NCBI GenBank assembly: GCA_028287105.1
Contig: JAQBQH010000212.1
Coordinates: 1 to 44,955 of the forward strand
Reading direction: 5' to 3'
DNA length: 44,955 nt
Source of the DNA: Myxococcales bacterium
GTDB taxonomy: Bacteria > Myxococcota_A > Polyangia > Palsa-1104
Below, piece by piece: positions 1-8,646 of this stretch. Under the pieces are notes generated by a model that did not search any database, was not told where the DNA came from, and saw only the letters and a program-made list of their open reading frames with translations. Numbering within the stretch: position 1 is the first letter of the stretch; the number at the start of each line of letters is the position of its first letter. The position numbers and the translations under genes were made by a program.

Positions 1-132
1 GCGACATCAGCGGTCCCGATGGAGGAGCACGCCGCGAAGCGGCGACTGCGACGGATTCCGACGCCGGGAGGTCGCCTCACTGCGTCCGCGAACCCGGCCG
101 TCCCGAAGCTATTCGACCTGCATTGGAACTAG
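1..132 (+). CDS. 3' end of an unidentified protein (partial, runs off left edge)
   Basis: Frame 1 is open from the first base to a TAG at 130-132 and encodes 43 residues ending in LFDLHWN. Codon third positions are mostly G or C, as in the clear genes nearby. The stop overlaps the stop of the leftward gene at 129 (shared CTAG), a common convergent arrangement. No domain can be recognised in so short a tail, and a chance open frame at this GC content is possible. Confidence 0.4.
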   Translation, partial: ATSAVPMEEHAAKRRLRRIPTPGGRLTASANPAVPKLFDLHWN

Positions 133-650
133 CGCGGCAGGTGCCGGCGGTAGGCCGCATAGACGAGCCCGAACAGCGTGCCGCCGAGCAACGTGACGAC
201 GATGCACAGCCCCGCGCCCCAGTAGATGGCGCCGCGGATCGATCCGCGACGGGTCACCGCCCGCGCGTCCTCGACGGGCGCGTCGCTCCGCTCGCGCAGC
301 CTCCAGACGTCGAAGGCGACGTTTAGCGCGACCGCGCCGGCGCCCCACACCCAGGTCGCGTCGAGGGCGAGCTCACTGCGAACCTCGGGGAGCCACACCA
401 TCACGAGCGGCAGTGCGACCACTCCGAGCGCCGTGGCGGCCAGCCGCGCCGAGGTGAAGAACGCGATCCAGCGCGCCGCGCCGAGATGGCCTTGGAGGAG
501 CAGCAGGCTGAGGACGAGCGACAGCAGATCGACGCTGAAGGAGTGCGTCGTGTCGGTCGCGTAGTCGAACACCATCGAGAACAGATGCAGCGCGAAGTAG
601 GCGAGCAGGGCCGCGCCGACGCGACGCAAGATGAGCGCGTGCGATTCCAT
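129..650 (-). CDS. Hypothetical multi-pass membrane protein
   Basis: A 173-residue protein read from the ATG at 650; a TTG three codons upstream (659) is the alternative. It has about four hydrophobic stretches: near residues 10-30, 40-55, 65-90 and a final one near 145-165, followed by a short basic tail (YRRHLPR). The loop between the last two segments is charged. I do not recognise a family and no catalytic motif is visible. It lies alone: its stop meets a probable convergent gene on the left, and an 80-bp gap separates it from the signalling operon on the right. An inner-membrane location is inferred from composition only. Confidence 0.65.
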   Translation of the reverse strand: MESHALILRRVGAALLAYFALHLFSMVFDYATDTTHSFSVDLLSLVLSLLLLQGHLGAARWIAFFTSARLAATALGVVALPLVMVWLPEVRSELALDATWVWGAGAVALNVAFDVWRLRERSDAPVEDARAVTRRGSIRGAIYWGAGLCIVVTLLGGTLFGLVYAAYRRHLPR

Positions 651-730
651 TGCCCGCAACCTACGCCGGGCCGGGATTCTCGTCGGTGACCTGGATCGTA
701 ACCGCGCGGGCTACAACGACTGGCGAGGGC

Positions 731-1003
731 CTACTTGCGGACGAAGGCGGCGGATCTCTCGATGAGCTCGCGGGTCTTTTCGCTGATGAACACGTCGTCG
801 AGCGGGAAGCGCGCCAGCGCCTGCGCCAGAACGGTCACCTTCTCGCCGTCGGTGGCGCGCTTGTCGACGATGACCCGATGCTCGCCCTTGACCTTGCACA
901 ACCCACCGGCGCCCAGCTCGCCGCCGATGTTTTCATAGGTCACCTTGATGTTCTTCTTCTCGGCGACCCCTTCCAATTCCTTGAGTGTCTCGTCGATTTT
1001 CAT
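731..1003 (-). CDS. Small conserved-looking protein at the end of the histidine kinase operon
   Basis: A 90-residue soluble protein (MKIDETLKEL to AAFVRK). Its ATG overlaps the stop of the histidine kinase by ATGA (1000-1003), and an AAGGAG lies about 9 nt upstream, so translational coupling is likely. It has a central GGLCKVKG patch, then RVIVDKR, and an amphipathic helical C-terminus. I recall similar short proteins of unknown function in other deltaproteobacteria but cannot name a family. The coupling suggests a role linked to the two upstream signalling proteins, for example as a small partner. That is inference, and no function is assigned. Confidence 0.75.
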   Translation of the reverse strand: MKIDETLKELEGVAEKKNIKVTYENIGGELGAGGLCKVKGEHRVIVDKRATDGEKVTVLAQALARFPLDDVFISEKTRELIERSAAFVRK

Positions 1004-2742
1004 ACAGCGATACTCTCCTTCTGAAGCGGTAACGTGATCACGAACGTGGTGCCTTGCGCCACCTGGCTGTCGAACTTGACCGTACCACCGTGGCCCTCGA
1101 CGATGTTTTTTACGATCGAGAGGCCGAGGCCGGTGCCCTTGCCGTCTTTCTTGGTCGTGAAGAATGGCTCGAAGACGTGGTCGCGGTCCAGCGCGCTGAT
1201 GCCGACGCCGCTGTCGGCGACCCGCACCTGGACCGCCTGTCCGCCGGCGACCAGCTCGGTGCCGATGGTGACGTGGCCGCCCGCCGACGGCAGCGCGTGA
1301 ATGGCGTTGGTCACCAGGTTGATGAGCACCTGGTGCAGCTGCGCGCGGATGGCATGAATGCGCGGCAGCTCTTCGGCGAGCGTCAGCGTCACCTCCGCCT
1401 CACCGCGCCGCACGATGTGCTCGCAGAACGTGAGCGCCTGCTTGACGACGTCGTTGACCGCCACCCACTCGTACTCCCCCGACGGGCGCGCGTAGTTCAT
1501 GAGGTCGCGCGTCAGCTTCTGGATGCGCGCCGCGCCCTCGACGATCTTGTTGGCCTTGTCGGCGTCGCCCTTGTCGCCGCCGGCGCGCTCGAGCAGCCGC
1601 ACGAGGTAGTCGCCGTAGACGCTGATCGAGGTGAGCGGGTTGTTGAGCTCGTGAACGACGCCGGCGGCCAGCTGCCCCAGCGTCGCCAGCTTCTCGGCCT
1701 GGATGACCTGACGCTCGAGCGAGCGCAGCCGCTCGATGTCCTGGCCGATGGCGATGACGCCGTCGATGGTGCCGTCCGGCGAGCGCAACACCGACGTGTT
1801 GAACATGGCGCGGCCGTGCAGCTCGGTGTTGCGGCGCCACAGCTTCACTTCGCAGTCCTGGTACTCGACGCCGCGCAGTCCGGCCATCATCAGCGTCGAG
1901 AGCCGCGGCTCGGGCGCCGTCGAGCGCTTGCGAATTTCGGCCAGCGGCATGCCCACGATCTCGCCGCCGAAACCGATGTAATCCATCATGACCTGGTTCA
2001 TGACGGCGATGTGGGCGTCGCGATCGATGACGATGATGAACGCGTTGGCCACGTCGATCATCTTGCGCAGGTAGTCGCGGTAGTAGCGCGCCTCGGCCAG
2101 GAGGTTGAGATTGCGCAGCGCCACCGAGAGCTGATTGGCGAGCGGGATGGTCACCGGCTCGTCGGCGGCCGACAGATCGACGGGCGCCGGATACTCGATG
2201 TTGAGGATGCCGAAGATCTCGCCCGAGGCGACCAGCGGGACCGAGTAGCCGCCCGCCGAATCGGAGAAGACGCGCTCGTAGCCGTCGAGCACACGCACGC
2301 GATGCGACTGCACCGCCGCGTCCGACAGGCGCGTGCGACGCAGCGCCGAGCGCTTGATGGCGAGCGGCGCCGCCTGCATGGTCGTGACGCCGGCGGTGAG
2401 CGGCCCGTCGGAGATCATCGACGTCAGCGCCAGCGTGCGCGGATCGACGACGCGCAGGCAGAGGTAGCGCCCCGGCAGCAGCGCCCCGAGCGTCGACGCG
2501 AAGGTGCCGACCAGCTCCTCCTCGCGCACCTCGAGCGAAAGCTCGCGCGAGAGGTCGAACGCCGCCTGCATGCACGCCTCGCGCGACGGCGGTGTCAGGC
2601 GCGACGAGCGGGGCTTGCCCCTTGCCGCCTTCGCCTTGCCCGCCTTGACGGCCTTGACCGCTTTGATCGCCTTGGGCTTGGCGGCCCGTTTCGGCGCTGC
2701 CGGCTTGCTCTTGGCGCGCCGTCGCGAGGCGCGCTCAGCCAT
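1000..2742 (-). CDS. Cytoplasmic histidine kinase: basic tail-GAF-PAS-HisKA-HATPase
   Basis: A 580-residue sensor kinase without membrane segments. Residues 1-50 form a Lys/Ala/Arg-rich tail (KAIKAVKAVKAGKAKAARGK) resembling histone H1 or AlgP-type tails. Residues about 60-215 look like a GAF domain and 225-340 a PAS domain. The H-box VHELNNPLTS has its phosphoacceptor at His364. The ATPase domain has an N-box (NLVTNAIHAL), the G1 box DSGVGI, FEPFFTTK and the G2 box GTGLGLSIV, so catalysis should be intact. Its ATG overlaps the end of the upstream kinase-like gene by 8 bp. The signal is unknown, and no response regulator follows directly. Confidence 0.93.
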   Translation of the reverse strand: MAERASRRRAKSKPAAPKRAAKPKAIKAVKAVKAGKAKAARGKPRSSRLTPPSREACMQAAFDLSRELSLEVREEELVGTFASTLGALLPGRYLCLRVVDPRTLALTSMISDGPLTAGVTTMQAAPLAIKRSALRRTRLSDAAVQSHRVRVLDGYERVFSDSAGGYSVPLVASGEIFGILNIEYPAPVDLSAADEPVTIPLANQLSVALRNLNLLAEARYYRDYLRKMIDVANAFIIVIDRDAHIAVMNQVMMDYIGFGGEIVGMPLAEIRKRSTAPEPRLSTLMMAGLRGVEYQDCEVKLWRRNTELHGRAMFNTSVLRSPDGTIDGVIAIGQDIERLRSLERQVIQAEKLATLGQLAAGVVHELNNPLTSISVYGDYLVRLLERAGGDKGDADKANKIVEGAARIQKLTRDLMNYARPSGEYEWVAVNDVVKQALTFCEHIVRRGEAEVTLTLAEELPRIHAIRAQLHQVLINLVTNAIHALPSAGGHVTIGTELVAGGQAVQVRVADSGVGISALDRDHVFEPFFTTKKDGKGTGLGLSIVKNIVEGHGGTVKFDSQVAQGTTFVITLPLQKESIAV

Positions 2743-4750
2743 CGGTGGTGCTCTTGTCGAGGTCGAGGATCTGCGTCGAGCCGACGTACGCCTTCGTCTC
2801 GTAGCGCGTGATCTTGCCGATCTTGCGCACGATCTCCGCCATGCGCTCGGCCTCGCGCAAGATGATGTCGACGGCGCGGTAGTGCACGTCGTTGGGCGAC
2901 ATCTTCTTCTTGAGCAGCTCCGAGTAGCCCATCACCGACGTGAGCGGCTGGTTGAGCTCGTGCGCCGTCGTGCCGGCCAACTCCGCGATGAGCGCCTGCT
3001 TCTCGGTGACGACCAGCTTCTCCTGCGCCTGCGCCAGCCGCTGCTCCATCTTGATGCGGTCGCGGAGGTCGCTGATGATGCCGACGGTGGCCATTTCGCG
3101 GCCGTCCTCGTAGACGATCGACGCCGCCAGCGAGATGGGGACCAGCTCGCCTTCCTTGGTCACGATCTCCCGGCGCGACGGCTCGAGGCGACCGGTGCCG
3201 CCGTGGTCGAGGGCGCGCAGCTCGCTCATGATGGCGCGCGCAACACCGTCGGGATAGAGCTTCCAGACCGGCAGCTTGCCGATGACCTCGTCGGGCGAGT
3301 AGCCGTAGAGGCGCGCCGCGCCCTGATTGAAGATGAGCACGTTGCCGCGCATGTCGGCGGAGATGATGCCGTCGACGGTGGAGTCGATCAGCCGCTCGAG
3401 GAAGTCCTTGGTCTTGCGCAGCTCGGCCTCGAGGGCGCGCGCCTCGGTGACGTCGCGGAAGGCGACCACCGTCGACTGATGCTCGGACAGGACCGACGAC
3501 GACGACACCGAGACGGTGAGCGATTCGCCCGAGGTCGTCGAGAGCGATAGATCGAAGACCTCGAGGTTGGCGCCGTTGGCCACCTGACGGAGGATGTTGG
3601 TCAGGCTCATGCGCTGACCCGGCGCGACCAGCTCGGTGAAGTTGCGGCCGACGAGACCCTCGCGCGCCCAGCCGGTCATCTGCTCGGCGGCGCGGTTCAC
3701 CGAGAGGATGGTGCCGTCGCTGTCGGCGACGAGCATGCCGTCGGTGGAGGCTTCGAAGAAGTCTTTGTACTGCTCGAGGGCGCGGGTGCGGCGCTCCTCG
3801 GCGTAGCGCTGCATCGACATGCGGCGCGTCTGCTCGCGCAGCCCTTCGAACACTCCGCCCGACTTGAGCACCAGGCCGAGCAGCGACGAGGCCAGCCGTA
3901 GAAAATCGATGGCGCGCGGGCCCAGCGGCGGTCGCGCCAGCTCGTGCCGCAAGAGCAGCGCGCCCGCGACCTTGCGCTCGACCATCAGCGGCACCGCGAG
4001 CAGCGCGGCGCCGCCCTTCTCCGCCGCCAGCTCCGCCCACGATCCCAGCAGCGCCGAGCTGCGTGCGTCCTCGACGAGCACCGGCTCGCGCGACTCGAGA
4101 CAGGCGCGCAGCTCGGGATAGCGCTCGAGGGTGAGCGGCACCTTCATCGACGACGGATCGTCGGACGCCGAGATCAGCACCATGGCGTTGGGCTCTTCGC
4201 CGAAGAGCATGAGCGCGACGCGAGTCCAGCTGACCGCCTCGACGATGCGGCAGAGCAGATCGTGCATCGCCTCGGGCGTCTCGAGCGTGATGCCGACCGA
4301 CCCGCCGATGTGGGCCAGCGCGTCGCCGTAGCGCTCGAAGCGCTCGACCGCCAGGCGCGCGGCAGACATCTTGAGCCCGGCGCGAACCCGCGCCACCAGG
4401 GCGCCGCCGATGGGCGGGCAGACCACGACGTCGTCGGCGCCCGAGGCCAGCGACGCGGCGATGGCGTCCGAAGCGGCGTCGACATCGTCGCCGCGCGGCA
4501 CGCAGGCCAGCACCGCGGCGGCGCCGGCGGCCTTGCGGGCGGCGGTCACCGCGTCGACGACCGCGCCGAACCCGTCGCGCCGGGAGTGCTCGGCCCCGCC
4601 GGCCACCAGGACCAGGTCGACGCCGTCCGAGTCCTCCGCGACCCCGCGCCGCTCGTCGACGATGAAGCCGGCCGTGCGGAGCTCGGCGAGGTAGCCGGCC
4701 CGCGTGGCGTCGTCCCCCCCGACGATGAGAATGCGGTCGCGCTCCTGCAC
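2735..4750 (-). CDS. Multi-domain sensor protein with HisKA (DHp) domain but no ATPase domain
   Basis: A 671-residue protein read from GTG at 4750. Residues 5-125 resemble a receiver fold, but the phosphoacceptor position reads VLVAGG and no KPF-like lysine motif is visible, so it is probably a pseudo-receiver. A GAF domain follows (about 150-300), then two PAS domains (about 330-445 and 455-575). A HisKA helix carries TAHELNQPLTS with His597. The protein ends 74 residues after that histidine, with no N, G1 or G2 boxes. The stop is followed at once by the complete kinase gene, so no lost ATPase domain can be hidden by a frameshift. It may be phosphorylated by, or heterodimerise with, that neighbour (inference). 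Confidence 0.9.
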   Translation of the reverse strand: MQERDRILIVGGDDATRAGYLAELRTAGFIVDERRGVAEDSDGVDLVLVAGGAEHSRRDGFGAVVDAVTAARKAAGAAAVLACVPRGDDVDAASDAIAASLASGADDVVVCPPIGGALVARVRAGLKMSAARLAVERFERYGDALAHIGGSVGITLETPEAMHDLLCRIVEAVSWTRVALMLFGEEPNAMVLISASDDPSSMKVPLTLERYPELRACLESREPVLVEDARSSALLGSWAELAAEKGGAALLAVPLMVERKVAGALLLRHELARPPLGPRAIDFLRLASSLLGLVLKSGGVFEGLREQTRRMSMQRYAEERRTRALEQYKDFFEASTDGMLVADSDGTILSVNRAAEQMTGWAREGLVGRNFTELVAPGQRMSLTNILRQVANGANLEVFDLSLSTTSGESLTVSVSSSSVLSEHQSTVVAFRDVTEARALEAELRKTKDFLERLIDSTVDGIISADMRGNVLIFNQGAARLYGYSPDEVIGKLPVWKLYPDGVARAIMSELRALDHGGTGRLEPSRREIVTKEGELVPISLAASIVYEDGREMATVGIISDLRDRIKMEQRLAQAQEKLVVTEKQALIAELAGTTAHELNQPLTSVMGYSELLKKKMSPNDVHYRAVDIILREAERMAEIVRKIGKITRYETKAYVGSTQILDLDKSTTDG

Positions 4751-4765
4751 TGGGGGACTAGTTTA

Positions 4766-6109
4766 TCAGCGACGGAAGAATGCAGCCAGTGCTGCCAGAT
4801 ACACTCTTTTCACGGGGACGCCGGCGCTGGCGGCGAGCTTCCGGCAGGCGTCGTACTCGGGGGCGGCGTTGGTGAGGTCGCCTTCGCCGGCGACCTTGAC
4901 CGGGACGACGCCCCAGGGGGTGTCGACGTCGACGAACCGGCGCGGCAGGATATGGCGCGCCACCGTCGAGAAACGCACCCCGATGGTGGTCGATTCGCGC
5001 AGCAGCGCCTGCGACACCTCCTCGCGGTCGCCCGGCGGGCAGAGCGCCGAGATGGTGAAGGCGGGGCGCGACTTTTTCATCACGATCGGCGTGAACCAGG
5101 CGTCGACGGCACCGGCGGCGAAGAGCGCCTCCAGGAGCGGCTCGCACAGCTCGGGGTTCATGTCGTCGATGTTGGCCTCGACGAGGACGACGTCGTCGTC
5201 GGCACCGGGCTCGTCGGGCATCGGGGCCCCGGCGACGATGCGAAGGAGGTTCGGGCGGTCCGCGAGCTGCCGATCGCCCGCGCCCCAGCCCACGGCGAGG
5301 ACGCGCATGGACGGCATGGGCCCGTAGCCGGAGACGCTGGCGGCGAGGATGCCGGCGCCGGTCGGGGTGGTCAGCTCGCTCTCGCCGCCCGCTTCGACCT
5401 CGGCTCCGGCGAGGAGCTCGAGGGTGGCGGGCGCCGGCACCGGCAGCCGGCCGTGCGCTGTGTCGACGGTGCCACCGCCGAGCGGCACCCGGCGCGAGGT
5501 GATGCGCCGGGGGCGCAGCCACGCCAGCGCGGCGGCAGTGCCGACGATGTCGACGATCGAGTCGACCGCGCCGACCTCGTGGAAGGCGACGTCCTCGACG
5601 GTGACGCCATGCAGGCGCGCCTCGACGACGGCGATGCGATCGAAGATGGCGAGAGCGCGCTCGCGGACCTGTCCGTCGAGATGCGCGATCAGCATCGCCT
5701 TGATGTCGCGATAGTGGGTGTGGCGGTGCTTGCCGTCGTGCGCGTGGCGCGGATCGTGTCGCTCGCCCTGACCGTGGCCCGCTTCGTGACCGTGATCGTG
5801 AGCGTGCCCAGGCTCGCCGCCATGCTCGTGCGCATGCTCGCCGCGACGCTCGTGCGCATGCTCGGAGCCGTGCGCATGATCGCGGTCGCCGTCCATGACC
5901 ACGCTCACCTTGGTCCCCACCAGCGCGCCGCGCGGAACCCGCTCGCGAGTCAGCTGATAGCCCTGCACCGGCAGCTTGGCCAGCTCCGCGCGCACCACCT
6001 CCTCGGGCACGCCGAGGTCGAGCAGTGCACCGATCGCCATGTCGCCCGCGATCCCCGAGAAGCAGTCGAAGTACAGCTCACAGCCGCGCAGCTCGATCAC
6101 ATCCGTCAT
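4766..6109 (-). CDS. larC: LarC, nickel insertion protein for the nickel-pincer nucleotide cofactor
   Basis: A 447-residue LarC family protein. The family inserts nickel into the pyridinium bisthiocarboxylate nucleotide (CTP-dependent), making the cofactor of lactate racemase and related LarA enzymes. Visible family marks are DCFSGIAGDM at the N-terminus, HEVGAVDSIVDI mid-protein, LTTPTGAG, and the C-terminal LarC2-type segment VEANIDDMNPE. Residues 78-132 form a histidine-rich stretch with 18 His, probably for nickel binding or storage. Unlike Lactobacillus plantarum, where larC1 and larC2 are joined by programmed frameshifting, this is one continuous frame. Its ATG overlaps the end of larB (6106-6109). 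larA and larE are not in the window. Confidence 0.95.
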   Translation of the reverse strand: MTDVIELRGCELYFDCFSGIAGDMAIGALLDLGVPEEVVRAELAKLPVQGYQLTRERVPRGALVGTKVSVVMDGDRDHAHGSEHAHERRGEHAHEHGGEPGHAHDHGHEAGHGQGERHDPRHAHDGKHRHTHYRDIKAMLIAHLDGQVRERALAIFDRIAVVEARLHGVTVEDVAFHEVGAVDSIVDIVGTAAALAWLRPRRITSRRVPLGGGTVDTAHGRLPVPAPATLELLAGAEVEAGGESELTTPTGAGILAASVSGYGPMPSMRVLAVGWGAGDRQLADRPNLLRIVAGAPMPDEPGADDDVVLVEANIDDMNPELCEPLLEALFAAGAVDAWFTPIVMKKSRPAFTISALCPPGDREEVSQALLRESTTIGVRFSTVARHILPRRFVDVDTPWGVVPVKVAGEGDLTNAAPEYDACRKLAASAGVPVKRVYLAALAAFFRR

Positions 6110-6861
6110 GTCTGCTTCCGATTGATCAGCGACGCCGCGTAGCCCGCGCCGAATCCGTTGTCGATGTTCACCACCGTCACGCCCGCCGCGCAGCTGTTCA
6201 GCATTCCGAGCAACGCCGCGATGCCGCCGAAGCTCGCGCCATAGCCGACCGAAGTCGGCACCGCCACCACCGGCCGCGAGGTCAGCCCCGCCACCACCGA
6301 CGGCAGCGCGCCCTCCATTCCGGCGACGACGACGAGGACGCTGGCCGCCTCGAGCGCGCCGCGGCTGCCGAGCAGTCGATGGATGCCGGCCACACCGACG
6401 TCGATCAGCCGGTCGACGCGATTGCCGGCGAGCCGCGCCGTCAGCGCCGCCTCCTCCGCCACCGGCAGGTCGCTCGTCCCTGCCGAGACGATGAGGATCG
6501 TACCGCGTCCGACGTCCGGGATCGCCTGCTGCTCGATGACCATCGCGCGCGCGAGCGCGTCATGCCGCGCCTGCGGAACGATGCGCAGCACCCCCTCGAC
6601 ATGGGCGTCGGCGACGCGTGTCGCCAGGACGTTGGCGCCGGTGCGCGCCAGCTCGGCCATGATGGTACCGATCTGCTCCGCGGTCTTGCCCAACCCGAGA
6701 ATCACCTCGGGAAATCCCGTGCGCAGGTGGCGATGGTGATCGACACGCGCGAAACCCAGGTCCTTGAACGGAAGGTCAGCCAGCTCGCGCACCGCCTCGT
6801 CGACGGGCGCCTCGCCGCGCTGTACGCGCTCCAGAAGGTGGCGAATTTGCTTCGGGTCCAC
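6106..6861 (-). CDS. larB: LarB, pyridinium-3,5-biscarboxylic acid mononucleotide synthase
   Basis: A 251-residue LarB, read from GTG at 6861. The family carboxylates and hydrolyses nicotinic acid adenine dinucleotide in the first step of nickel-pincer cofactor synthesis. The C-terminal half is related to PurE-type AIR carboxylases. It contains the family segments SAGTSDLPVAEEA and AGMEGALPSVV and a glycine-rich GYGASFGG near the end. It is translationally coupled to larC by ATGA. LarE, which would thiolate the product, must be encoded elsewhere. A short divergent gap (6862-6910) separates it from a secreted protein gene and presumably carries its promoter, though no convincing hexamer pair was found there. 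Confidence 0.95.
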   Translation of the reverse strand: MDPKQIRHLLERVQRGEAPVDEAVRELADLPFKDLGFARVDHHRHLRTGFPEVILGLGKTAEQIGTIMAELARTGANVLATRVADAHVEGVLRIVPQARHDALARAMVIEQQAIPDVGRGTILIVSAGTSDLPVAEEAALTARLAGNRVDRLIDVGVAGIHRLLGSRGALEAASVLVVVAGMEGALPSVVAGLTSRPVVAVPTSVGYGASFGGIAALLGMLNSCAAGVTVVNIDNGFGAGYAASLINRKQT

Positions 6862-6910
6862 GTCGACAGCCTAGCACTACTTTGGTGCGACGTTTGCAAC
6901 CACTCCGGGG

Positions 6911-7321
6911 ATGCGTTCCGTCGCTCTCGCGCTGGCGTGCACGATCTTCCCGACCTTTGCGTTCGCAGCGCGCGTCGCGTCTGACGAGGTGCCGCTGCCG
7001 CCCGGCGCGAGCCTGCGCGGCACCATCGAAACCGACACCATCCGCGAGCTGCCCGAGCTCAAGGGCGCGCGCCTCAACCGCATGCGCGACAACAGCATCA
7101 GCGGCGTCCACGTCCTGGACCAGAGCTTCGACGCCGAGCTGTCGTATCGCGACGCCGTGCGCTTCTACGATCGCGCGCTCGCCGGCGCCTTCCTCATCGA
7201 GCGGGAAGAGGCCGAGACTGCGACCGGCTGGCTGGTGCGCCTCGACGACGGCGTGGTCGCCAGCATCAGCTTGCGCAACACCCATCCGACGACGATCGAG
7301 ATTCAGCGCATCGTGCCCTGA
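6911..7321 (+). CDS. Small secreted hypothetical protein
   Basis: A 136-residue protein with a clear signal peptide: MRSVALALACTIFPTFAFA, with probable cleavage after AFA at about residue 19. The mature part of about 117 residues is acidic to neutral with alternating short strands and a VSYRDAVRFYDR-like helix (actual text LSYRDAVRFY). It ends ...IEIQRIVP. No cysteines or catalytic motifs are visible and I do not recognise the family. The start lies right after CCGGGG, which can act as a weak ribosome site. It is transcribed away from larBC and stands alone. The stop is followed by an 18-bp near-tandem duplication (CCTGAAGCGC twice). Confidence 0.75.
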   Translation: MRSVALALACTIFPTFAFAARVASDEVPLPPGASLRGTIETDTIRELPELKGARLNRMRDNSISGVHVLDQSFDAELSYRDAVRFYDRALAGAFLIEREEAETATGWLVRLDDGVVASISLRNTHPTTIEIQRIVP

Positions 7322-7344
7322 AGCGCATCGTCACCTGAAGCGCG

Positions 7345-8646
7345 TCAGCCCGGGATCGTGCCGGGTCCGCGCGTCGGCGAGCGGCGCTTGCCGAGCCGCA
7401 CCTGCACCTCCTCGACGGCGCGCTCGTTCGCCTTCACCACTTTGACGAGGACGCTGCCGAAGCGGACGCTCTCGCCTTCGCGCGGGATGTGGCGCAGCTT
7501 CTCGAGCACCAGACCCGCCATCGACTCGTACTCTTCGCCCTCGGGCAGCTCGAGCCGCAGCTGCCGGTTCACCTCGGACACCGACGTGCGCGCGTTGACC
7601 CGCCACACGCCGTCCGCCTCTTTGCGAATCGCCGACGGCGCGACATCATGCTCGTCCTCGATCTCGCCGACGATCTCTTCCAGGATGTCCTCGACGGTGG
7701 CGATGCCGACGGCGCCGCCGTATTCGTCGACGACGATGGCCATGCCCTGGCGCGTGCGCTGCAGCTCCACGAGCAGATCGACGGCCGGCTGATTGCCCGG
7801 AACGAAGATGGGCCCGCGCGCCAGCATGCCGATCTTCTGCTCCGAGCGCCCCGCCTTGAGGATGTCGAACGCGTGCACCGTCCCCACCACGCGGTCGACG
7901 CGCTCGCGAAAAACGGGAAAGCGCGTGTACTGGGTCTCCTCGATCTGCCGCGCCGCGGTCCCGAGATCCGCGGTCTCCGAGAGCGCCACCACGTCCGACA
8001 GCGGCACCATCACGTCGTCGACGGTGGTGTCGGTGAAGTCGAAGATGCGCGAGATCATGCGCCGCTCGCCCTCGGTGATCTCGCCGCGCCGCACCGACGG
8101 TGCCTTCAAGAGCGCCTCGAGCTCCTCGCGGGTCACGAGCTTGCGCTCCGGCACGCCGAGCCGCCGCATGAGCACCGTCGTCAGCCTGGTCAGCGGCGCC
8201 ACCACCGGCCAGAAGAGCTTCGACGCGCCCCACAGCGGATAGACCAGCCGACGCGCCCAGCGATCCGCGGACTGCTGGCCGATCGTCTTGGGCACGATCT
8301 CGCCGAAGATGACGAGGATCGGCGTCATGAGGACCAGCAGATAGAGCTCGGTGCGATGCGGCGACACGACCTTGTGCAGCGCGTAGGTCATGTTCACCGT
8401 CGAGAGGATGACGGAGAGCTGGGTTCCGAAGAGCGTCGTCGCCAGGAAGCTCTGCTTGTTGGCGAGGAAGCGCTCGAGCAGCTTCGCTCTGCGCGACCCG
8501 CCCTCGGCATCCTTGAGCACGCCGATGCGATCGACCGAGATCACCGACAGCTCGGCGGCAGCGAAGAACATCTCGGTCAGAAGGCAGATCGCCGACACGA
8601 CCAGCGCCGGCCACATCGTCTGCAACCACGGCGGCCAGTTACTCAC
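7345..8646 (-). CDS. CNNM/HlyC-CorC family membrane protein with CBS pair (complete)
   Basis: A 433-residue protein with an N-terminal DUF21/CNNM membrane domain (residues about 1-190; [21 protein letters not shown]), a CBS pair (about 205-330; [32 protein letters not shown] shortened here) and a C-terminal CorC_HlyC domain (about 345-425). Family members transport or regulate Mg2+/Co2+ and were once annotated as hemolysins. I chose the GTG at 8646, not the ATG at 8673. It overlaps the upstream stop as GTGAGTAA, has GGAGA about 10 nt upstream, and begins right at the family N-terminus. It is the last gene of the lon-led run. Confidence 0.92.
   Translation of the reverse strand: MSNWPPWLQTMWPALVVSAICLLTEMFFAAAELSVISVDRIGVLKDAEGGSRRAKLLERFLANKQSFLATTLFGTQLSVILSTVNMTYALHKVVSPHRTELYLLVLMTPILVIFGEIVPKTIGQQSADRWARRLVYPLWGASKLFWPVVAPLTRLTTVLMRRLGVPERKLVTREELEALLKAPSVRRGEITEGERRMISRIFDFTDTTVDDVMVPLSDVVALSETADLGTAARQIEETQYTRFPVFRERVDRVVGTVHAFDILKAGRSEQKIGMLARGPIFVPGNQPAVDLLVELQRTRQGMAIVVDEYGGAVGIATVEDILEEIVGEIEDEHDVAPSAIRKEADGVWRVNARTSVSEVNRQLRLELPEGEEYESMAGLVLEKLRHIPREGESVRFGSVLVKVVKANERAVEEVQVRLGKRRSPTRGPGTIPG

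Noticed and set aside
1054-2811. Long rightward open frame opposite the histidine kinase
   Set aside because: Low-complexity Arg/Asp/Val/Leu protein with no domain. It lies opposite a gene with complete kinase motifs and is a by-product of high GC3.
4766-6109. Programmed frameshift in larC as in Lactobacillus
   Set aside because: The N-terminal and C-terminal LarC parts lie in one continuous frame, so no shift is needed.
3944-6142. Rightward open frame of over 700 codons opposite the sensor gene and larC
   Set aside because: It crosses two well-supported leftward genes, and its sequence is repetitive His/Arg/Glu/Asp-rich text typical of antisense frames.
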